64,000 nucleotides of DNA from Lentimicrobium sp. (GTDB lineage: Bacteria > Bacteroidota > Bacteroidia > Bacteroidales > Lentimicrobiaceae). Location of the stretch: NCBI GenBank assembly GCA_024709105.1, contig JANJXJ010000016.1, positions 1 through 64,000 of the forward strand, given 5' to 3'. Position 1 is the stretch's first letter. Each line of letters opens with the position of its first letter. A model generated the notes under the pieces. It saw nothing but the letters and a program-made list of their open reading frames with translations, was not told where the DNA came from and searched no databases. Both the position numbers and the translations under genes were made by a program. This document shows positions 52,436-62,095 of this stretch, in pieces.

Positions 52436-52476
52436 GCAAATATATCTATAATAATAACACAAAATATATTTCTTTA

Positions 52477-52577
52477 CACTATTGTCCGGAAAAACATATT
52501 AACGCTCAAAGAGATTACCTTCCACCTCCGCCAGCGGCGGTGGAAGGTAATCTCTTACTTTTTCCCGGACAACAGTG
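52477..52577. mobile_element. 101-bp MITE-like element
   Basis: Left end CACTATTGTCCGGAAAAA (52477-52494) and right end, read inverted, CACTGTTGTCCGGGAAAAA (52577-52559) differ by one substitution and one gap. Inside sits a strong hairpin GAGATTACCTTCCACC (52511-52526)/GGTGGAAGGTAATCTC (52539-52554) with a GC-rich centre. There is no coding capacity. Terminal inverted repeats plus an inner palindrome suggest a miniature inverted-repeat element, though no target duplication was found. Confidence 0.6.
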
Positions 52578-52695
52578 AAACATAATATTTAAAGAAGTAT
52601 AATAATTCCTTGCCGATAAAAGACTGAGAATTATAAAGGCAGCCCTCTTTTCCCTGAAATGCGTGTGCAACCAGAATCAGTAAAATTGGACTAAA

Positions 52696-53262
52696 TCAAT
52701 GCCGGCCTTCAATCTTCTCAACCAATTCGCGGTACCATTTTTCCCCGTATTTCCTTACGAGGGAATCTTTAAGGAAAACATATAAAGGAACGTTCAGCTT
52801 TTTGCCGAATTCTAGTGCAGGCTGGCAAATGTGCCACTGATGGTAGTTAACGGCATCAAAATCGTTGTATTTACTGATTCTTACCGGATATAAGTGACAG
52901 GAAACCGGTTTTCTGAATGAAGATTTTCCTGCTTCCCAGGCTTTTTCCATGGCGCAGGCAGCAATTCCGTCGTCGGTAAATATAACAAATGCACATTCAG
53001 CCCCATTGATGAGCGGAGTAACATAATGTCCGTAGGCATCGTAGTCAAAAACTCCCATTTCTTCAACGGCATCAACACCTTCGGTGCGCATAAAGGGCTT
53101 GATGTAGATCAGGTTGTCTTCAATTTCGGATATTTCATCTTCATCAAGAGGCGCTCCGGCATCACCTTCCACACAGCAGGCACCTTTACAGGCCTGAAGA
53201 TTGCAAACAAAGCAGACTTTGTACAGGTCGTCAGAATTCAGAGTATCGTCAATGGCTATCAT
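52696..53262 (-). CDS. DUF3109 family cysteine-rich protein
   Basis: A 188-residue protein. Start at 53262 gives MIAIDDTLNSDDLYKVCFVC, the usual DUF3109 N-terminus; the open frame extends 279 bp further up but without family features. It has conserved cysteines CNLQACKGACC, then AECAF, PVSCHLYPVR and WHICQPAL, a pattern like the YkgJ-type zinc/iron-cluster proteins. Function unknown. It lies divergent to the START-domain gene. Confidence 0.85.
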   Translation of the reverse strand: MIAIDDTLNSDDLYKVCFVCNLQACKGACCVEGDAGAPLDEDEISEIEDNLIYIKPFMRTEGVDAVEEMGVFDYDAYGHYVTPLINGAECAFVIFTDDGIAACAMEKAWEAGKSSFRKPVSCHLYPVRISKYNDFDAVNYHQWHICQPALEFGKKLNVPLYVFLKDSLVRKYGEKWYRELVEKIEGRH

Positions 53263-53392
53263 GCGGCAAAGATATACATATTGATCAGAAACCGGATTGA
53301 TTGTTTTAAGTACCTGTTTGATTTTCATATTGGTGCATTGTATTTGCTTTTTAATAATTTTTAAAGTAGGTTTGCGCCTCAAATTCAAACTG

Positions 53393-54058
53393 ATGGGAAT
53401 TTTTAAGGGACATTTTATTCTCATTCTTGTAGTGGCCATGTTTAATTCAAAGCATGGAAGTATTAATAATATCGAAATCAGTGAAGTATCAAATAATCCC
53501 TCTTCCCGATGGGAGCTTACTGATGAAGAAGAGGGAATCAAATTTTATGTGAGGTGGGTGCCCATTTCTGATGAGCAAAAAGTCAGAGAACGAAAAGTAG
53601 AAATTCTGGCGCATACATCGCTGGATAATGCTTTGAAGATGGTCACCGATATGGAAAAAGTCAGGCTTTGGATGTCGGGGATAAAAAAGGCCTCTTTATT
53701 GCATCGCGACAGCAAAAACCAATGGTACTCATATGCCTTGTATGGCTTGCCCTGGCCTTTTAACGACCGTGAAATGATTACCCTGTGTAAAATGAAACAG
53801 GAAGCCGCTCAGCCCCGCATTTCAATAAACATGGAGAGTATTGATCAATCCTATCCTCCTGCAAAGGGTGTTGAAAGGCTCACCAATTACAAGGCAAGCT
53901 GGGAGTTGATTGAGATTAACAAAACTCTCGTAAAAATGACTTTTATTGCCCGTTCGGGCGACCCTCCGGCTTTTCCAAGGGTTATTCAGGACCCGGTAAT
54001 TAAAAAAGTATTTATGGGGAACATGCGCGCCCTGAAAAGTCTGCTGGAAAAATCCTGA
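53393..54058 (+). CDS. START-like lipid-binding protein
   Basis: A 221-residue protein with an N-terminal hydrophobic segment (about 8-17) that may be a signal or anchor, then a START/SRPBCC-type fold: WELTDEEEGIKFYVRWVP, KVEILAHTSLDNALKMVTDM, WYSYALYGLPWPFNDREMIT and a C-terminal helix QDPVIKKVFMGNMRALKSLL. Such domains bind hydrophobic ligands in a deep cavity. Start 53393 follows the best fit; the frame is open further upstream. Ligand not known. Confidence 0.7.
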   Translation: MGIFKGHFILILVVAMFNSKHGSINNIEISEVSNNPSSRWELTDEEEGIKFYVRWVPISDEQKVRERKVEILAHTSLDNALKMVTDMEKVRLWMSGIKKASLLHRDSKNQWYSYALYGLPWPFNDREMITLCKMKQEAAQPRISINMESIDQSYPPAKGVERLTNYKASWELIEINKTLVKMTFIARSGDPPAFPRVIQDPVIKKVFMGNMRALKSLLEKS

Positions 54059-54095
54059 ATTCCCGCATTTAATTGCAAGAACATGTAATTTTAGC

Positions 54096-55886
54096 TTATA
54101 CTTCCTCTCCCGGAAGTTTTATGTCTTTGATATTGAGTTGTATGGATTTCTGGTTATTCCATTCATTTTCTTCTATGTGGTAGCAGATATTAAATGGTTT
54201 TCCCTGATTGATATGGTTAAAATGTTCGCCTTGCTGAAATGCAATGGCAGGAAAAGGCGCTGACGCAATTTCGTGATGGCCTATGGTAAGTTTCAGGTGG
54301 TTCTTACCTACAATTCTTCCGTATCCGTTATCAATCACTCCATCGGTTCTGAACACCGGCGACATGTTTCCGGGTCCAAAAGGAGCAAACTGTTTTAAAA
54401 CCTTATAAAACCTGGGTCCGATTTCATTAAGATTGATTTTCAGGTCAATTTCAACCTCCGGAGAGAGCATATCTTCAGTAAGACCTCTTTTTACCACCGT
54501 TTCGAACTTTTCGATAAAAGCTTCGAGGTTTTCGGGCTTTAGCGATAAACCAGCAGCATACTTATGGCCGCCAAAATGCTCAAGCAGTTCGCTGCATTCA
54601 TCAATGGCATCGTAAATGTCAAAGTCTTTGATTGACCTGGCAGAGCCTGTCACCAAACCATTGGATTGAGTGAGAACAATGGTTGGCCGGTAATATGCCT
54701 CAATAAGCCGGGAGGCTACAATGCCAATTACACCTTTATGCCATTCCGGATGATAAACTACTGTGGAGCAGGCTTTCATGAGCCGAGGGTTGGTCTTGAT
54801 AGCATCCAGCGCCATATCGGTGGTGGTTGCATCAAGATCGCGGCGGGTGGTATTAAAATCGTTGATCTGCTTTGCAATTTCTTCAGCTTCGTCGGGTATT
54901 TCGCTTACAAGCAGGCGAACCGAATTGCGGCCACTTTCAATTCTTCCTGCGGCGTTGATGCGGGGCCCAACCAGAAAAACCATATCAGAAATGGTCAGTT
55001 CCCTGTTAAAAACACATGGCGGATCTTCATTGCCGTTAGGCGCTGTTATCGCCGGCACATCCTCAGTCTTTCTTATTATATTTGAATACTTAAGAATAGA
55101 CTCAAATCCCGGCCGGGGATTTTGATTGATCAGCCTCAGGCCATAATAAGCCAGAATTCTGTTTTCTCCGGTAATGGGAACTATGTCAGATGCAATACTA
55201 ACAACAACCAGATCGAGGTATTTATGCAGATTTTCAAAAGGGAGGTTCTTACGTGATGAAAGTGCCTGAATAAGTTTAAAACCTACACCGCATCCCGAAA
55301 GTTCCTTAAAAGGATAGTTGCAGTCGGGTCTTTTGGCGTCAAGAACTGCTACAGCATCGGGTAGCATTTCATCGGGGCGGTGGTGATCGCAGATAATGAA
55401 ATCAACACCGTATTCATTGGCTTTTTTAACTTTTTCGATGGCTTTGATCCCACAATCCAGGGCAATTACCAGCGCAAAGTCATTTTCGTGAGCAAAATCA
55501 ACTCCTTTGAATGACACTCCATATCCTTCTGAGTAACGGTCGGGAATGTAATAATCGAGCTGAGCATGGCCCAGTTCTCTTAAAAAAGTGTAAACCAGAG
55601 ATACTGCAGTAGTACCATCAACATCGTAATCGCCGTAAACAAGGATTTTTTCATTTTTCTCCAGGGCTGCAAGTACGCGATCAACGGCCTTGTCCATATC
55701 TTTCATTAAGAAGGGATCATGCAGATCTTCAAGCGATGGCCTGAAAAACTGCTTAGCCTCTTCAAATGTATTAATTCCCCGCTGTACCAGCAGTTCGGCC
55801 AGCACGGGACCAATGCCCAGCTCAGCCGACAAGCCGGCAACCTTTTCGGGATTGCCCCTCTCTTTCAACACCCAACGTTTCTGCAT
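54096..55886 (-). CDS. recJ: single-stranded-DNA-specific exonuclease RecJ
   Basis: A 596-residue DHH-family exonuclease: motif I YGDYDVDGTTA, motif III ICDHHRPDE, then the DHHA1 domain with GSARSIKDFDIYDAI and HFGGHKYAAGLS, plus an OB-like C-terminal part. RecJ degrades single-stranded DNA 5' to 3' in recombination and mismatch repair. Length is standard. Convergent with the START-domain gene. Confidence 0.95.
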   Translation of the reverse strand: MQKRWVLKERGNPEKVAGLSAELGIGPVLAELLVQRGINTFEEAKQFFRPSLEDLHDPFLMKDMDKAVDRVLAALEKNEKILVYGDYDVDGTTAVSLVYTFLRELGHAQLDYYIPDRYSEGYGVSFKGVDFAHENDFALVIALDCGIKAIEKVKKANEYGVDFIICDHHRPDEMLPDAVAVLDAKRPDCNYPFKELSGCGVGFKLIQALSSRKNLPFENLHKYLDLVVVSIASDIVPITGENRILAYYGLRLINQNPRPGFESILKYSNIIRKTEDVPAITAPNGNEDPPCVFNRELTISDMVFLVGPRINAAGRIESGRNSVRLLVSEIPDEAEEIAKQINDFNTTRRDLDATTTDMALDAIKTNPRLMKACSTVVYHPEWHKGVIGIVASRLIEAYYRPTIVLTQSNGLVTGSARSIKDFDIYDAIDECSELLEHFGGHKYAAGLSLKPENLEAFIEKFETVVKRGLTEDMLSPEVEIDLKINLNEIGPRFYKVLKQFAPFGPGNMSPVFRTDGVIDNGYGRIVGKNHLKLTIGHHEIASAPFPAIAFQQGEHFNHINQGKPFNICYHIEENEWNNQKSIQLNIKDIKLPGEEV

Positions 55887-56003
55887 CCTTGCTTTTTTTC
55901 GATTTGTAAAAATAGGGATAATGCAGCTAAGTTGGAAAGAAAATTTACGCTGAAAATTTAAAAATGAATTTCAAAGCTGCTATTTCGCTGTTTTACTGAT
56001 TGT

Positions 56004-56843
56004 TTATTCTATGCCATTAACATTATCCTGATGACTGTCATCATGGGCATAAGGCAGTGATTTTGGGCTGTACTGCCTTTTGAGCCAGCTGCTTAAGCCA
56101 TCAAGACCCGGAAAAAGCACCCTTTCGGTGATGTTTGCCTGGTCAAGTTTATCGCGGATTTCCCATTTTAATTCTTTGGGGATAATGATGCGATAAAAAA
56201 GTTCCGGATGGTCTTCAAGCCAATGGTTCATCAACAACCTTGCATTCGACATCAAAGAAAACAAAGCATGTTGATTGACAATTCTTTCGTCCATGGAAGG
56301 GGGCTCCAGAAAAATTACAAATCGCCTTTCATGCAAGGTTTCAAGCTGTTTTAAACTATTACATACGGTATCGAGCATGGTGGGAGTGAAAACATTGGCT
56401 CCTTCTTCCTTGATGGTATTAAATAAGGGAGTTGGCAGAAATTCATTGGCTTTCACATAATTTACGCACCAGATAGCGCCATCGGTATTAAACCTCATCA
56501 GGTTGGCTGTGGCAAAATGCAAAGCTATGTAAGGAGAATAAGTCCAGTCGAGCAGTCGGGTGGGCAAGCCATGGTGCTGAGCAATGGCCATAAGGTTCCA
56601 CACCGATTCGCCTGAAACTGTATTCCGGTGTGCGTATTTTCTGAAATTTCTCAGCAGATGCCTTTCCAGGTCGCTGTAAGGGCCTTCCAGTCGCATCAGG
56701 CTGGTTTTTAGCTCATAACCTGCATCAGATAAACCCCTGAAAACGTGCGCAGACCTGAATCGTCCCAAACTGGCATCGTAAGAATCACGAAAAAGTTCTT
56801 CCTGCAACTCAGCCCAGCTTTTTACAATAACATCGTTTTTCAT
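56004..56843 (-). CDS. FRG domain protein
   Basis: A 279-residue protein with an FRG domain over about residues 8-130: VFRGLSDAGYELKTSLMR, then HHGLPTRLLDWTYSPYIALHFA. The C-terminal half (RRFVIFLEPPSMDERIVNQHALFSLM) is also typical. FRG domains recur in accessory and defence-linked loci, but a biochemical role is not settled. It is 48 bp downstream of a MacB-like permease gene, so both may be one transcript, although nothing in the sequences ties their functions. Confidence 0.85.
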   Translation of the reverse strand: MKNDVIVKSWAELQEELFRDSYDASLGRFRSAHVFRGLSDAGYELKTSLMRLEGPYSDLERHLLRNFRKYAHRNTVSGESVWNLMAIAQHHGLPTRLLDWTYSPYIALHFATANLMRFNTDGAIWCVNYVKANEFLPTPLFNTIKEEGANVFTPTMLDTVCNSLKQLETLHERRFVIFLEPPSMDERIVNQHALFSLMSNARLLMNHWLEDHPELFYRIIIPKELKWEIRDKLDQANITERVLFPGLDGLSSWLKRQYSPKSLPYAHDDSHQDNVNGIE

Positions 56844-56891
56844 TTTTTGATTGTTGGTGCCATTATTTCCAATTTCTGCAAAATGAAATTC

Positions 56892-58154
56892 TCAGAAAGT
56901 TGACCTCATGGCTTCCACAGGGTCAAGCCTTGATGCTGACCAGGCGGGAAGGAATCCTGAGACCAGGCCTATAACTGCCGAAACGCCAATTCCCAGTGCA
57001 ATATTTCCGGTAGTTAAAATAAGATTCATGTCGAATGCTGCAGAAATTGCCAGAGTAAGCAAGAAAATGATGGCCAGCCCGAGCAAACCACCGAAAATGG
57101 ACAGAAAAACTGCTTCAAACAGGAACTGAAGCAGAATAAAGTAATTTTTTGCACCCATTGCTTTTTGTATACCTATCTGTGCTGTTCTTTCCTTTACAGA
57201 AACAAACATGATGTTGGCAATGCCAAACCCGCCGACCAGCAGCGAAAATCCGCCAATAATCCACCCAACTGCCGAAACAATCCTGAAAAAGCTATCGAAT
57301 CCCTGCGAGATTACACTGGTTTCATTAATGGCAAAGTCATCTTCAATTCCAGGTTTTAGTTTACGAACAGAGCGCATGATACCTGTCAGTTCATCGCGCA
57401 ATTCCTCGTTACTGACATTGGGCCTGGCTCTTACCATGATAGCCGCGCCTATATTGTCGCTTTTCATATCAATGAAATTGCGGGCAAAATTTACCGGAAG
57501 TAATACCTGATTGTCATTGGAGTTGCCAAAATTGTTGTTGCCTTCTTTCTTCAACAAGCCGATTACCTCCACTTTCTGCCCAAAGACTTTTATTCGTTGT
57601 CCAACAGGACTGATACCTGCAAACAGGTTTTTTTCTATTTCGCTGCCGATTATTGCGACAGGGCGGCCTCCCAGCGATTCTTCCAGAGTAAAGTACCTGC
57701 CCGAAGTTAACTCAATGGGGGTAACCTCGCTGTAATCGTGCGAAACAGCAACTACCGAGGCATTATCAACTGCTGCAGCATTAAACTTAACAGTTCGGTT
57801 CATACCTACCATATAGCTGCTGGCTTCGGCGGCCTGACTTCGTTTTTGAATTTCAGCAAGATCGGCCATGGTAGGCTCGGGTCTTTTCATGTACTTCCAC
57901 CAGGGGTAGTCGTTTCCACCGAATGCCCAGGGCCATTTCTGCACAAACAACACATTGCTGCCCAGGGTATTGATGCTGTCGCGCAGTGTATTTTCGATGG
58001 AATCAAAAACAGTGAAAACCGATATAATAGCAAAGATTCCAATAGTAATACCAAGCAGAGACAGAAAAGTGCGTACCTTGTTTACAATAATGGCAGTGAT
58101 TGCAAAAAGATAGCTTTCGCGGATTAGCCGGATCAAAATTATGGGTTTGTTCAT
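56892..58154 (-). CDS. MacB-like ABC transporter permease
   Basis: A 420-residue permease: TM1 at about 20-46, a MacB-like periplasmic core (about 48-285) and three C-terminal membrane helices (about 297-320, 342-375, 385-410) with the coupling motif KERTAQIGIQKAMGAKNYFI. It would need an ATPase (MacB/LolD-type); none is next to it. The FtsX-like fold acts by moving periplasmic partners. Its substrate cannot be predicted. Confidence 0.9.
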   Translation of the reverse strand: MNKPIILIRLIRESYLFAITAIIVNKVRTFLSLLGITIGIFAIISVFTVFDSIENTLRDSINTLGSNVLFVQKWPWAFGGNDYPWWKYMKRPEPTMADLAEIQKRSQAAEASSYMVGMNRTVKFNAAAVDNASVVAVSHDYSEVTPIELTSGRYFTLEESLGGRPVAIIGSEIEKNLFAGISPVGQRIKVFGQKVEVIGLLKKEGNNNFGNSNDNQVLLPVNFARNFIDMKSDNIGAAIMVRARPNVSNEELRDELTGIMRSVRKLKPGIEDDFAINETSVISQGFDSFFRIVSAVGWIIGGFSLLVGGFGIANIMFVSVKERTAQIGIQKAMGAKNYFILLQFLFEAVFLSIFGGLLGLAIIFLLTLAISAAFDMNLILTTGNIALGIGVSAVIGLVSGFLPAWSASRLDPVEAMRSTF

Positions 58155-58646
58155 AGGAAGTAGTTTGGCAGGGATGTAAAATTACTAATTATTTGAGACA
58201 CGATGCTAAGTTTACGTAATGAATTAAGAAAGATGGGCAGTTGAAAAAAAATCAGAAGAATACTAAAGCTAAGTTGTTACTTTTTTATCCTTCCCCAGGC
58301 CGGTTTAAACTTTTCTGATATATCATTGCTTCATTACCACTGCTATCTTTATAACATTGTTTTTGTTCATTCTAAACCTACAGAGATATAGTTTTAACCG
58401 GGGCAGTAAGTTATACAACCGGTGCAGAGCTGCTGTTATTATCTAAAAAAAGTTTATATGTTAAAAAGCCTGACTGATGAAAAAACAGGTTGCATACTGA
58501 GCCGATTTTTAATAAACTTGCAAACTAAAATAAAGGCAGCCTTTTATTGTTTAATAAAGTGAAAGTCACTTATTTGCAATTTTGTTGCTTTTATAAAAAA
58601 TCTTCTTTAATTGCCAATCTACCCAAAGAAAAATCCGGGAAAAATC
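58155..58646. other. intergenic between macB-like gene and purH
   Basis: About 490 bp of AT-rich DNA between divergent genes. It must contain the purH promoter; CAATTTTG (58577-58584) is close to the -7 consensus but has no -33 partner at 19-21 bp. No riboswitch-like structure, gene or repeat was recognised. Confidence 0.45.
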
Positions 58647-60173
58647 ATGAGCGAAAAAAAACAAATCAGGTCGGCCCTGATATCGGTTTATTATAAAGAC
58701 GGGCTTGAGCCTGTGGTAAGGTTATTGCATAAACATGGAGTTGCCTTGTACTCTACAGGTGGTACTCAAACCTTTATCGAATCGCTTGATATTCCGGTTC
58801 AAACGGTGGAGTCTCTCACAAGTTACCCATCAATACTCGGAGGCAGGGTAAAAACCCTGCACCCAAAAGTTTTTGGAGGAATACTCGGCCGCCGCCACAA
58901 CAACAGCGATCAGGCTGAAATGCAGCAATACGGAATACCATCATTCGATCTGGTAATTGTTGACCTTTATCCTTTTGAGCAAACAGTAGCATCAGGCGCC
59001 GACCATGCTTCCATTATCGAGAAAATAGATATTGGAGGGATTTCTCTCATCAGAGCCGGTGCCAAAAATTATCAGGATGTTCTGATAGTTCCTTCATCTG
59101 CTCATTATCCCGAATTGTTAAAAATACTTTCGGAAAATGAAGTGAGCAGTACCATGGAGGAGAGAATGCGTTTTGCCGCTTATGCTTTTGCAATGAGTTC
59201 GCATTACGATTCAGCAATTTTCAATTATTTTTCCGGGCAAACAGCTTATCAGGAGTTTCGCAGCAGTGTGGGGAATGCCCATACGCTCAGGTATGGAGAA
59301 AATCCGCATCAGAAAGGGGAATTTTTTGGTAATCTGAACGAAGTATTTGAACAGTTGCATGGTAAAGAGCTGTCGTACAATAATTTACTCGATCTGGATG
59401 CTGCTATTGCGCTGATCAGCGAATTTGATGAAACCACTTTTGCCATCATAAAACACAACAATGCATGCGGAATTGCATCGCGCGAACGGTTGATTGATGC
59501 ATGGCAGGCAGCATTGGATGGCGACCCGGTATCTGCATTTGGAGGCGTGCTGGTTACCAACAAGGCTGTTGATACTGAAACAGCTGCAGAAATCAATAAG
59601 TTATTCTTTGAGATAATTCTGGCTCCGGGTTACGAAAAAAATGCGTTGGATCTACTGCAAACTAAGAAAAATAGAGTAATTTTGCAGGCTAAATCATTTG
59701 ATTTTCAGGGAAAACAGTTCAGAAGCCTTCTTAATGGTGTTTTGCAGCAGGACAAAGATCTGAAAACCGAAGTCGCAGCCGATCTTAGGGTAGTAACCCA
59801 TATTTCGCCCGGCGATGAGGAGATACAGGATTTGTTGTTTGCCAATAAAGTGGTAAAGCACAGTAAGTCAAATGCCATAGTTCTGGTTAAAAACAGGCAG
59901 ATGGCAGGCAGCGGAGCAGGGCAAACCTCAAGGGTAGATGCCTTGCGTCATGCCATAGAAAAGGCCGGTAGTTTTGGTTTTGACCTGAACGGAGCAGTAA
60001 TGGCATCTGATGCTTTCTTTCCTTTTGCCGATTCGGTTGAACTGGCTCACAAGGCAGGTATAGTTTCGGTGATACAGCCCGGAGGGTCGGTACGCGATGA
60101 AGATACAATTGATTACTGCAATGCAAACGCACTGAGCATGGTTTTTACCGGAATCAGACATTTTAAACACTGA
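58647..60173 (+). CDS. purH: bifunctional AICAR transformylase/IMP cyclohydrolase
   Basis: A 508-residue PurH. The N-terminal IMP cyclohydrolase (MGS-like, about 1-195, SVYYKDGLEPVVRLLHK, LHPKVFGGILGRR) is followed by the AICAR transformylase domain (LRYGENPHQKGEFFG, KHNNACGIAS, DPVSAFGGV, AGSGAGQTSRVDA). It carries out the last two steps of IMP synthesis. ATG 58647 gives the usual N-terminus MSEKKQIRSALISVY. MreB follows after 19 bp, so purH and mreBCD may be co-transcribed. Confidence 0.96.
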   Translation: MSEKKQIRSALISVYYKDGLEPVVRLLHKHGVALYSTGGTQTFIESLDIPVQTVESLTSYPSILGGRVKTLHPKVFGGILGRRHNNSDQAEMQQYGIPSFDLVIVDLYPFEQTVASGADHASIIEKIDIGGISLIRAGAKNYQDVLIVPSSAHYPELLKILSENEVSSTMEERMRFAAYAFAMSSHYDSAIFNYFSGQTAYQEFRSSVGNAHTLRYGENPHQKGEFFGNLNEVFEQLHGKELSYNNLLDLDAAIALISEFDETTFAIIKHNNACGIASRERLIDAWQAALDGDPVSAFGGVLVTNKAVDTETAAEINKLFFEIILAPGYEKNALDLLQTKKNRVILQAKSFDFQGKQFRSLLNGVLQQDKDLKTEVAADLRVVTHISPGDEEIQDLLFANKVVKHSKSNAIVLVKNRQMAGSGAGQTSRVDALRHAIEKAGSFGFDLNGAVMASDAFFPFADSVELAHKAGIVSVIQPGGSVRDEDTIDYCNANALSMVFTGIRHFKH

Positions 60174-60192
60174 CAATAAAGAAATTACAATA

Positions 60193-61215
60193 ATGGGACT
60201 TTTTTCCTTCATGACCAAAGAGATCGCAATGGATCTCGGTACAGCCAACACTATTATTATTTACAACGACAAAGTAGTGGTTGATGAGCCTTCCATCATC
60301 GCCATTGAACGAAATACCGGCAAAATCATCGCAGTAGGAAAAAGAGCAATGATGATGCATGGCAAAACACATGAGAACATAAAAACAATCCGCCCCCTTC
60401 GCGATGGTGTAATCGCTGATTTTCAGTCGGCTGAATACATGATCAGGGAGTTAATAAAAATGACCGGCCCTACCCGTAGTCTTTTTCCGCCGGCATTGAA
60501 AATGGTTATTTGTATTCCTTCAGGGATTACTGAAGTAGAAGAAAGAGCTGTTAAAGATTCAGCAGAGCAGGCCGGAGCCAAGGAAGTAAGGCTTATTCAC
60601 GAGCCTATGGCCGCTGCCATCGGAATTGGTATTGATGTGCTTGAACCCACCGGAAACATGATTATTGACATAGGTGGTGGTACCAGCGAAATTGCTGTTA
60701 TTGCACTGGGAGGTATTGTCAACAATAAGTCAATAAGAATTGCCGGCGACGATTTTAACAATGATATTGAAGAATATATGCGCAAGCAGCACAATATCAA
60801 TATTGGAGAGCGCACTGCCGAAGCCATTAAGATAAATGTGGGTGCAGCACTTACCGAAATTGACAATCCTCCGCCTGACTATCCGGTGCACGGCAGGGAT
60901 ATGCTTACAGGTATTCCCAAAGAAATTTATGTTAATTACAGCGAAATAGCTCATTGCCTTGATAAATCAATCGCCAAAATAGAAGCGGCTGTGCTGAATG
61001 CGCTGGAAATGACTCCTCCAGAACTCTCAGCCGACATTTACCGCACCGGAATCTATCTTGCAGGAGGCGGCTCTATGCTCAGAGGCCTTGATAAAAGGCT
61101 GCATCTTAAAACCAAACTTCCGGTGCATGTAGCTGAAGATCCGCTCAGGGCTGTTGCCAGGGGCACTGGTATTGCGCTGAAGAACTTCAATAAGTTCACC
61201 TTCCTGATCAAGTAA
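60193..61215 (+). CDS. mreB: rod shape-determining protein MreB
   Basis: A 340-residue actin-like protein: phosphate-1 DLGTANTIIIYND near the N-terminus, phosphate-2 DIGGGTSEIAVI (about 157-168), adenosine motif YLAGGGSMLRGLDK (about 289-302). It forms membrane filaments that guide cell-wall synthesis. First of three shape genes. Confidence 0.97.
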   Translation: MGLFSFMTKEIAMDLGTANTIIIYNDKVVVDEPSIIAIERNTGKIIAVGKRAMMMHGKTHENIKTIRPLRDGVIADFQSAEYMIRELIKMTGPTRSLFPPALKMVICIPSGITEVEERAVKDSAEQAGAKEVRLIHEPMAAAIGIGIDVLEPTGNMIIDIGGGTSEIAVIALGGIVNNKSIRIAGDDFNNDIEEYMRKQHNINIGERTAEAIKINVGAALTEIDNPPPDYPVHGRDMLTGIPKEIYVNYSEIAHCLDKSIAKIEAAVLNALEMTPPELSADIYRTGIYLAGGGSMLRGLDKRLHLKTKLPVHVAEDPLRAVARGTGIALKNFNKFTFLIK

Positions 61216-61252
61216 TAAAGACCTTTCAGGAAATTCACACCAGGGAAATGGT

Positions 61253-62095
61253 ATGCGGCACATTCTTGCTTTTATCTGGAAACACAGCTTTTTCTTCCTG
61301 TTCCTGACTCTGGAATTTATTGCGCTTATACTCATTGCAAACCGAAGTTTTTACCACCGTTCAGTGTTTTCAAATGCTAACGACAATTTTACCGGCAGTG
61401 TACTAACATCATGGTCGGGCATTACTTCTTACTTTTCGCTAAAACAGGAAAACAAATTGCTGTCTGCTGAAAACGCCCGGCTTATGCAGCTGCTCACCAA
61501 AAGCCAGGTGAGTAATGACACTGCATCGGAATACGTAAATGACACTTTATACAAGCAACAGTACACCTATACCCCGGCTCAGGTAATCAACAATTCTGCA
61601 TCGAGACGCGACAATTACATTATGCTGAATAAAGGCCGCAGGATGGGAATCAAACCCGATATGGCTGTTATTAATCCGCAGGGAATTGTTGGGACAGTAG
61701 TGAGTGTATCTGAAAACTTCAGTTGGGTAATGTCATTGCTTAACAAACATTCGCGCATCAGTGCCAGAATTGAACGTATCAACCAGATGGGAACGGTTAT
61801 CTGGGAAGGCGGAAATCCTGCAACCGGAACACTCATTGACATTCCAGCCCACGTAAAAGTACTGCCCGGCGACAGTATTACCACAAGTGGTTACAGCAAT
61901 ATTTTTCCTGAGGGAATTATGATTGGTACTGTGGAAGAAATTACAGTAGATAAAGGGGCTCATTTTTATACCATTTATTTCAGGTTCTCAGCCGATCTAA
62001 ACAGCCTGAGACATGTTTATGTGGTAGGAAATCTGTTTCGTGAGGAACAAATTGAACTTAGTAAGAAGATCATAAATGGAGAAGTTCCCAGGTAG
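61253..62095 (+). CDS. mreC: rod shape-determining protein MreC
   Basis: A 280-residue protein with one N-terminal membrane helix (about 9-28), a short coiled coil (about 60-85, LKQENKLLSAENARLMQLL) and the beta-rich periplasmic MreC domain (NYIMLNKGRRMGIKPDMAVI, GIVGTVVSVSENFSWVMSLL, PGDSITTSGYSNIFPEGIM). It links MreB to the cell-wall enzymes. The end overlaps mreD by 20 bp. Confidence 0.94.
   Translation: MRHILAFIWKHSFFFLFLTLEFIALILIANRSFYHRSVFSNANDNFTGSVLTSWSGITSYFSLKQENKLLSAENARLMQLLTKSQVSNDTASEYVNDTLYKQQYTYTPAQVINNSASRRDNYIMLNKGRRMGIKPDMAVINPQGIVGTVVSVSENFSWVMSLLNKHSRISARIERINQMGTVIWEGGNPATGTLIDIPAHVKVLPGDSITTSGYSNIFPEGIMIGTVEEITVDKGAHFYTIYFRFSADLNSLRHVYVVGNLFREEQIELSKKIINGEVPR

Noticed and set aside
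53263-53541. In-frame extension of the DUF3109 gene
   Set aside because: The extension lacks family features and would overlap the divergent START-domain gene; the family N-terminus is at 53262.
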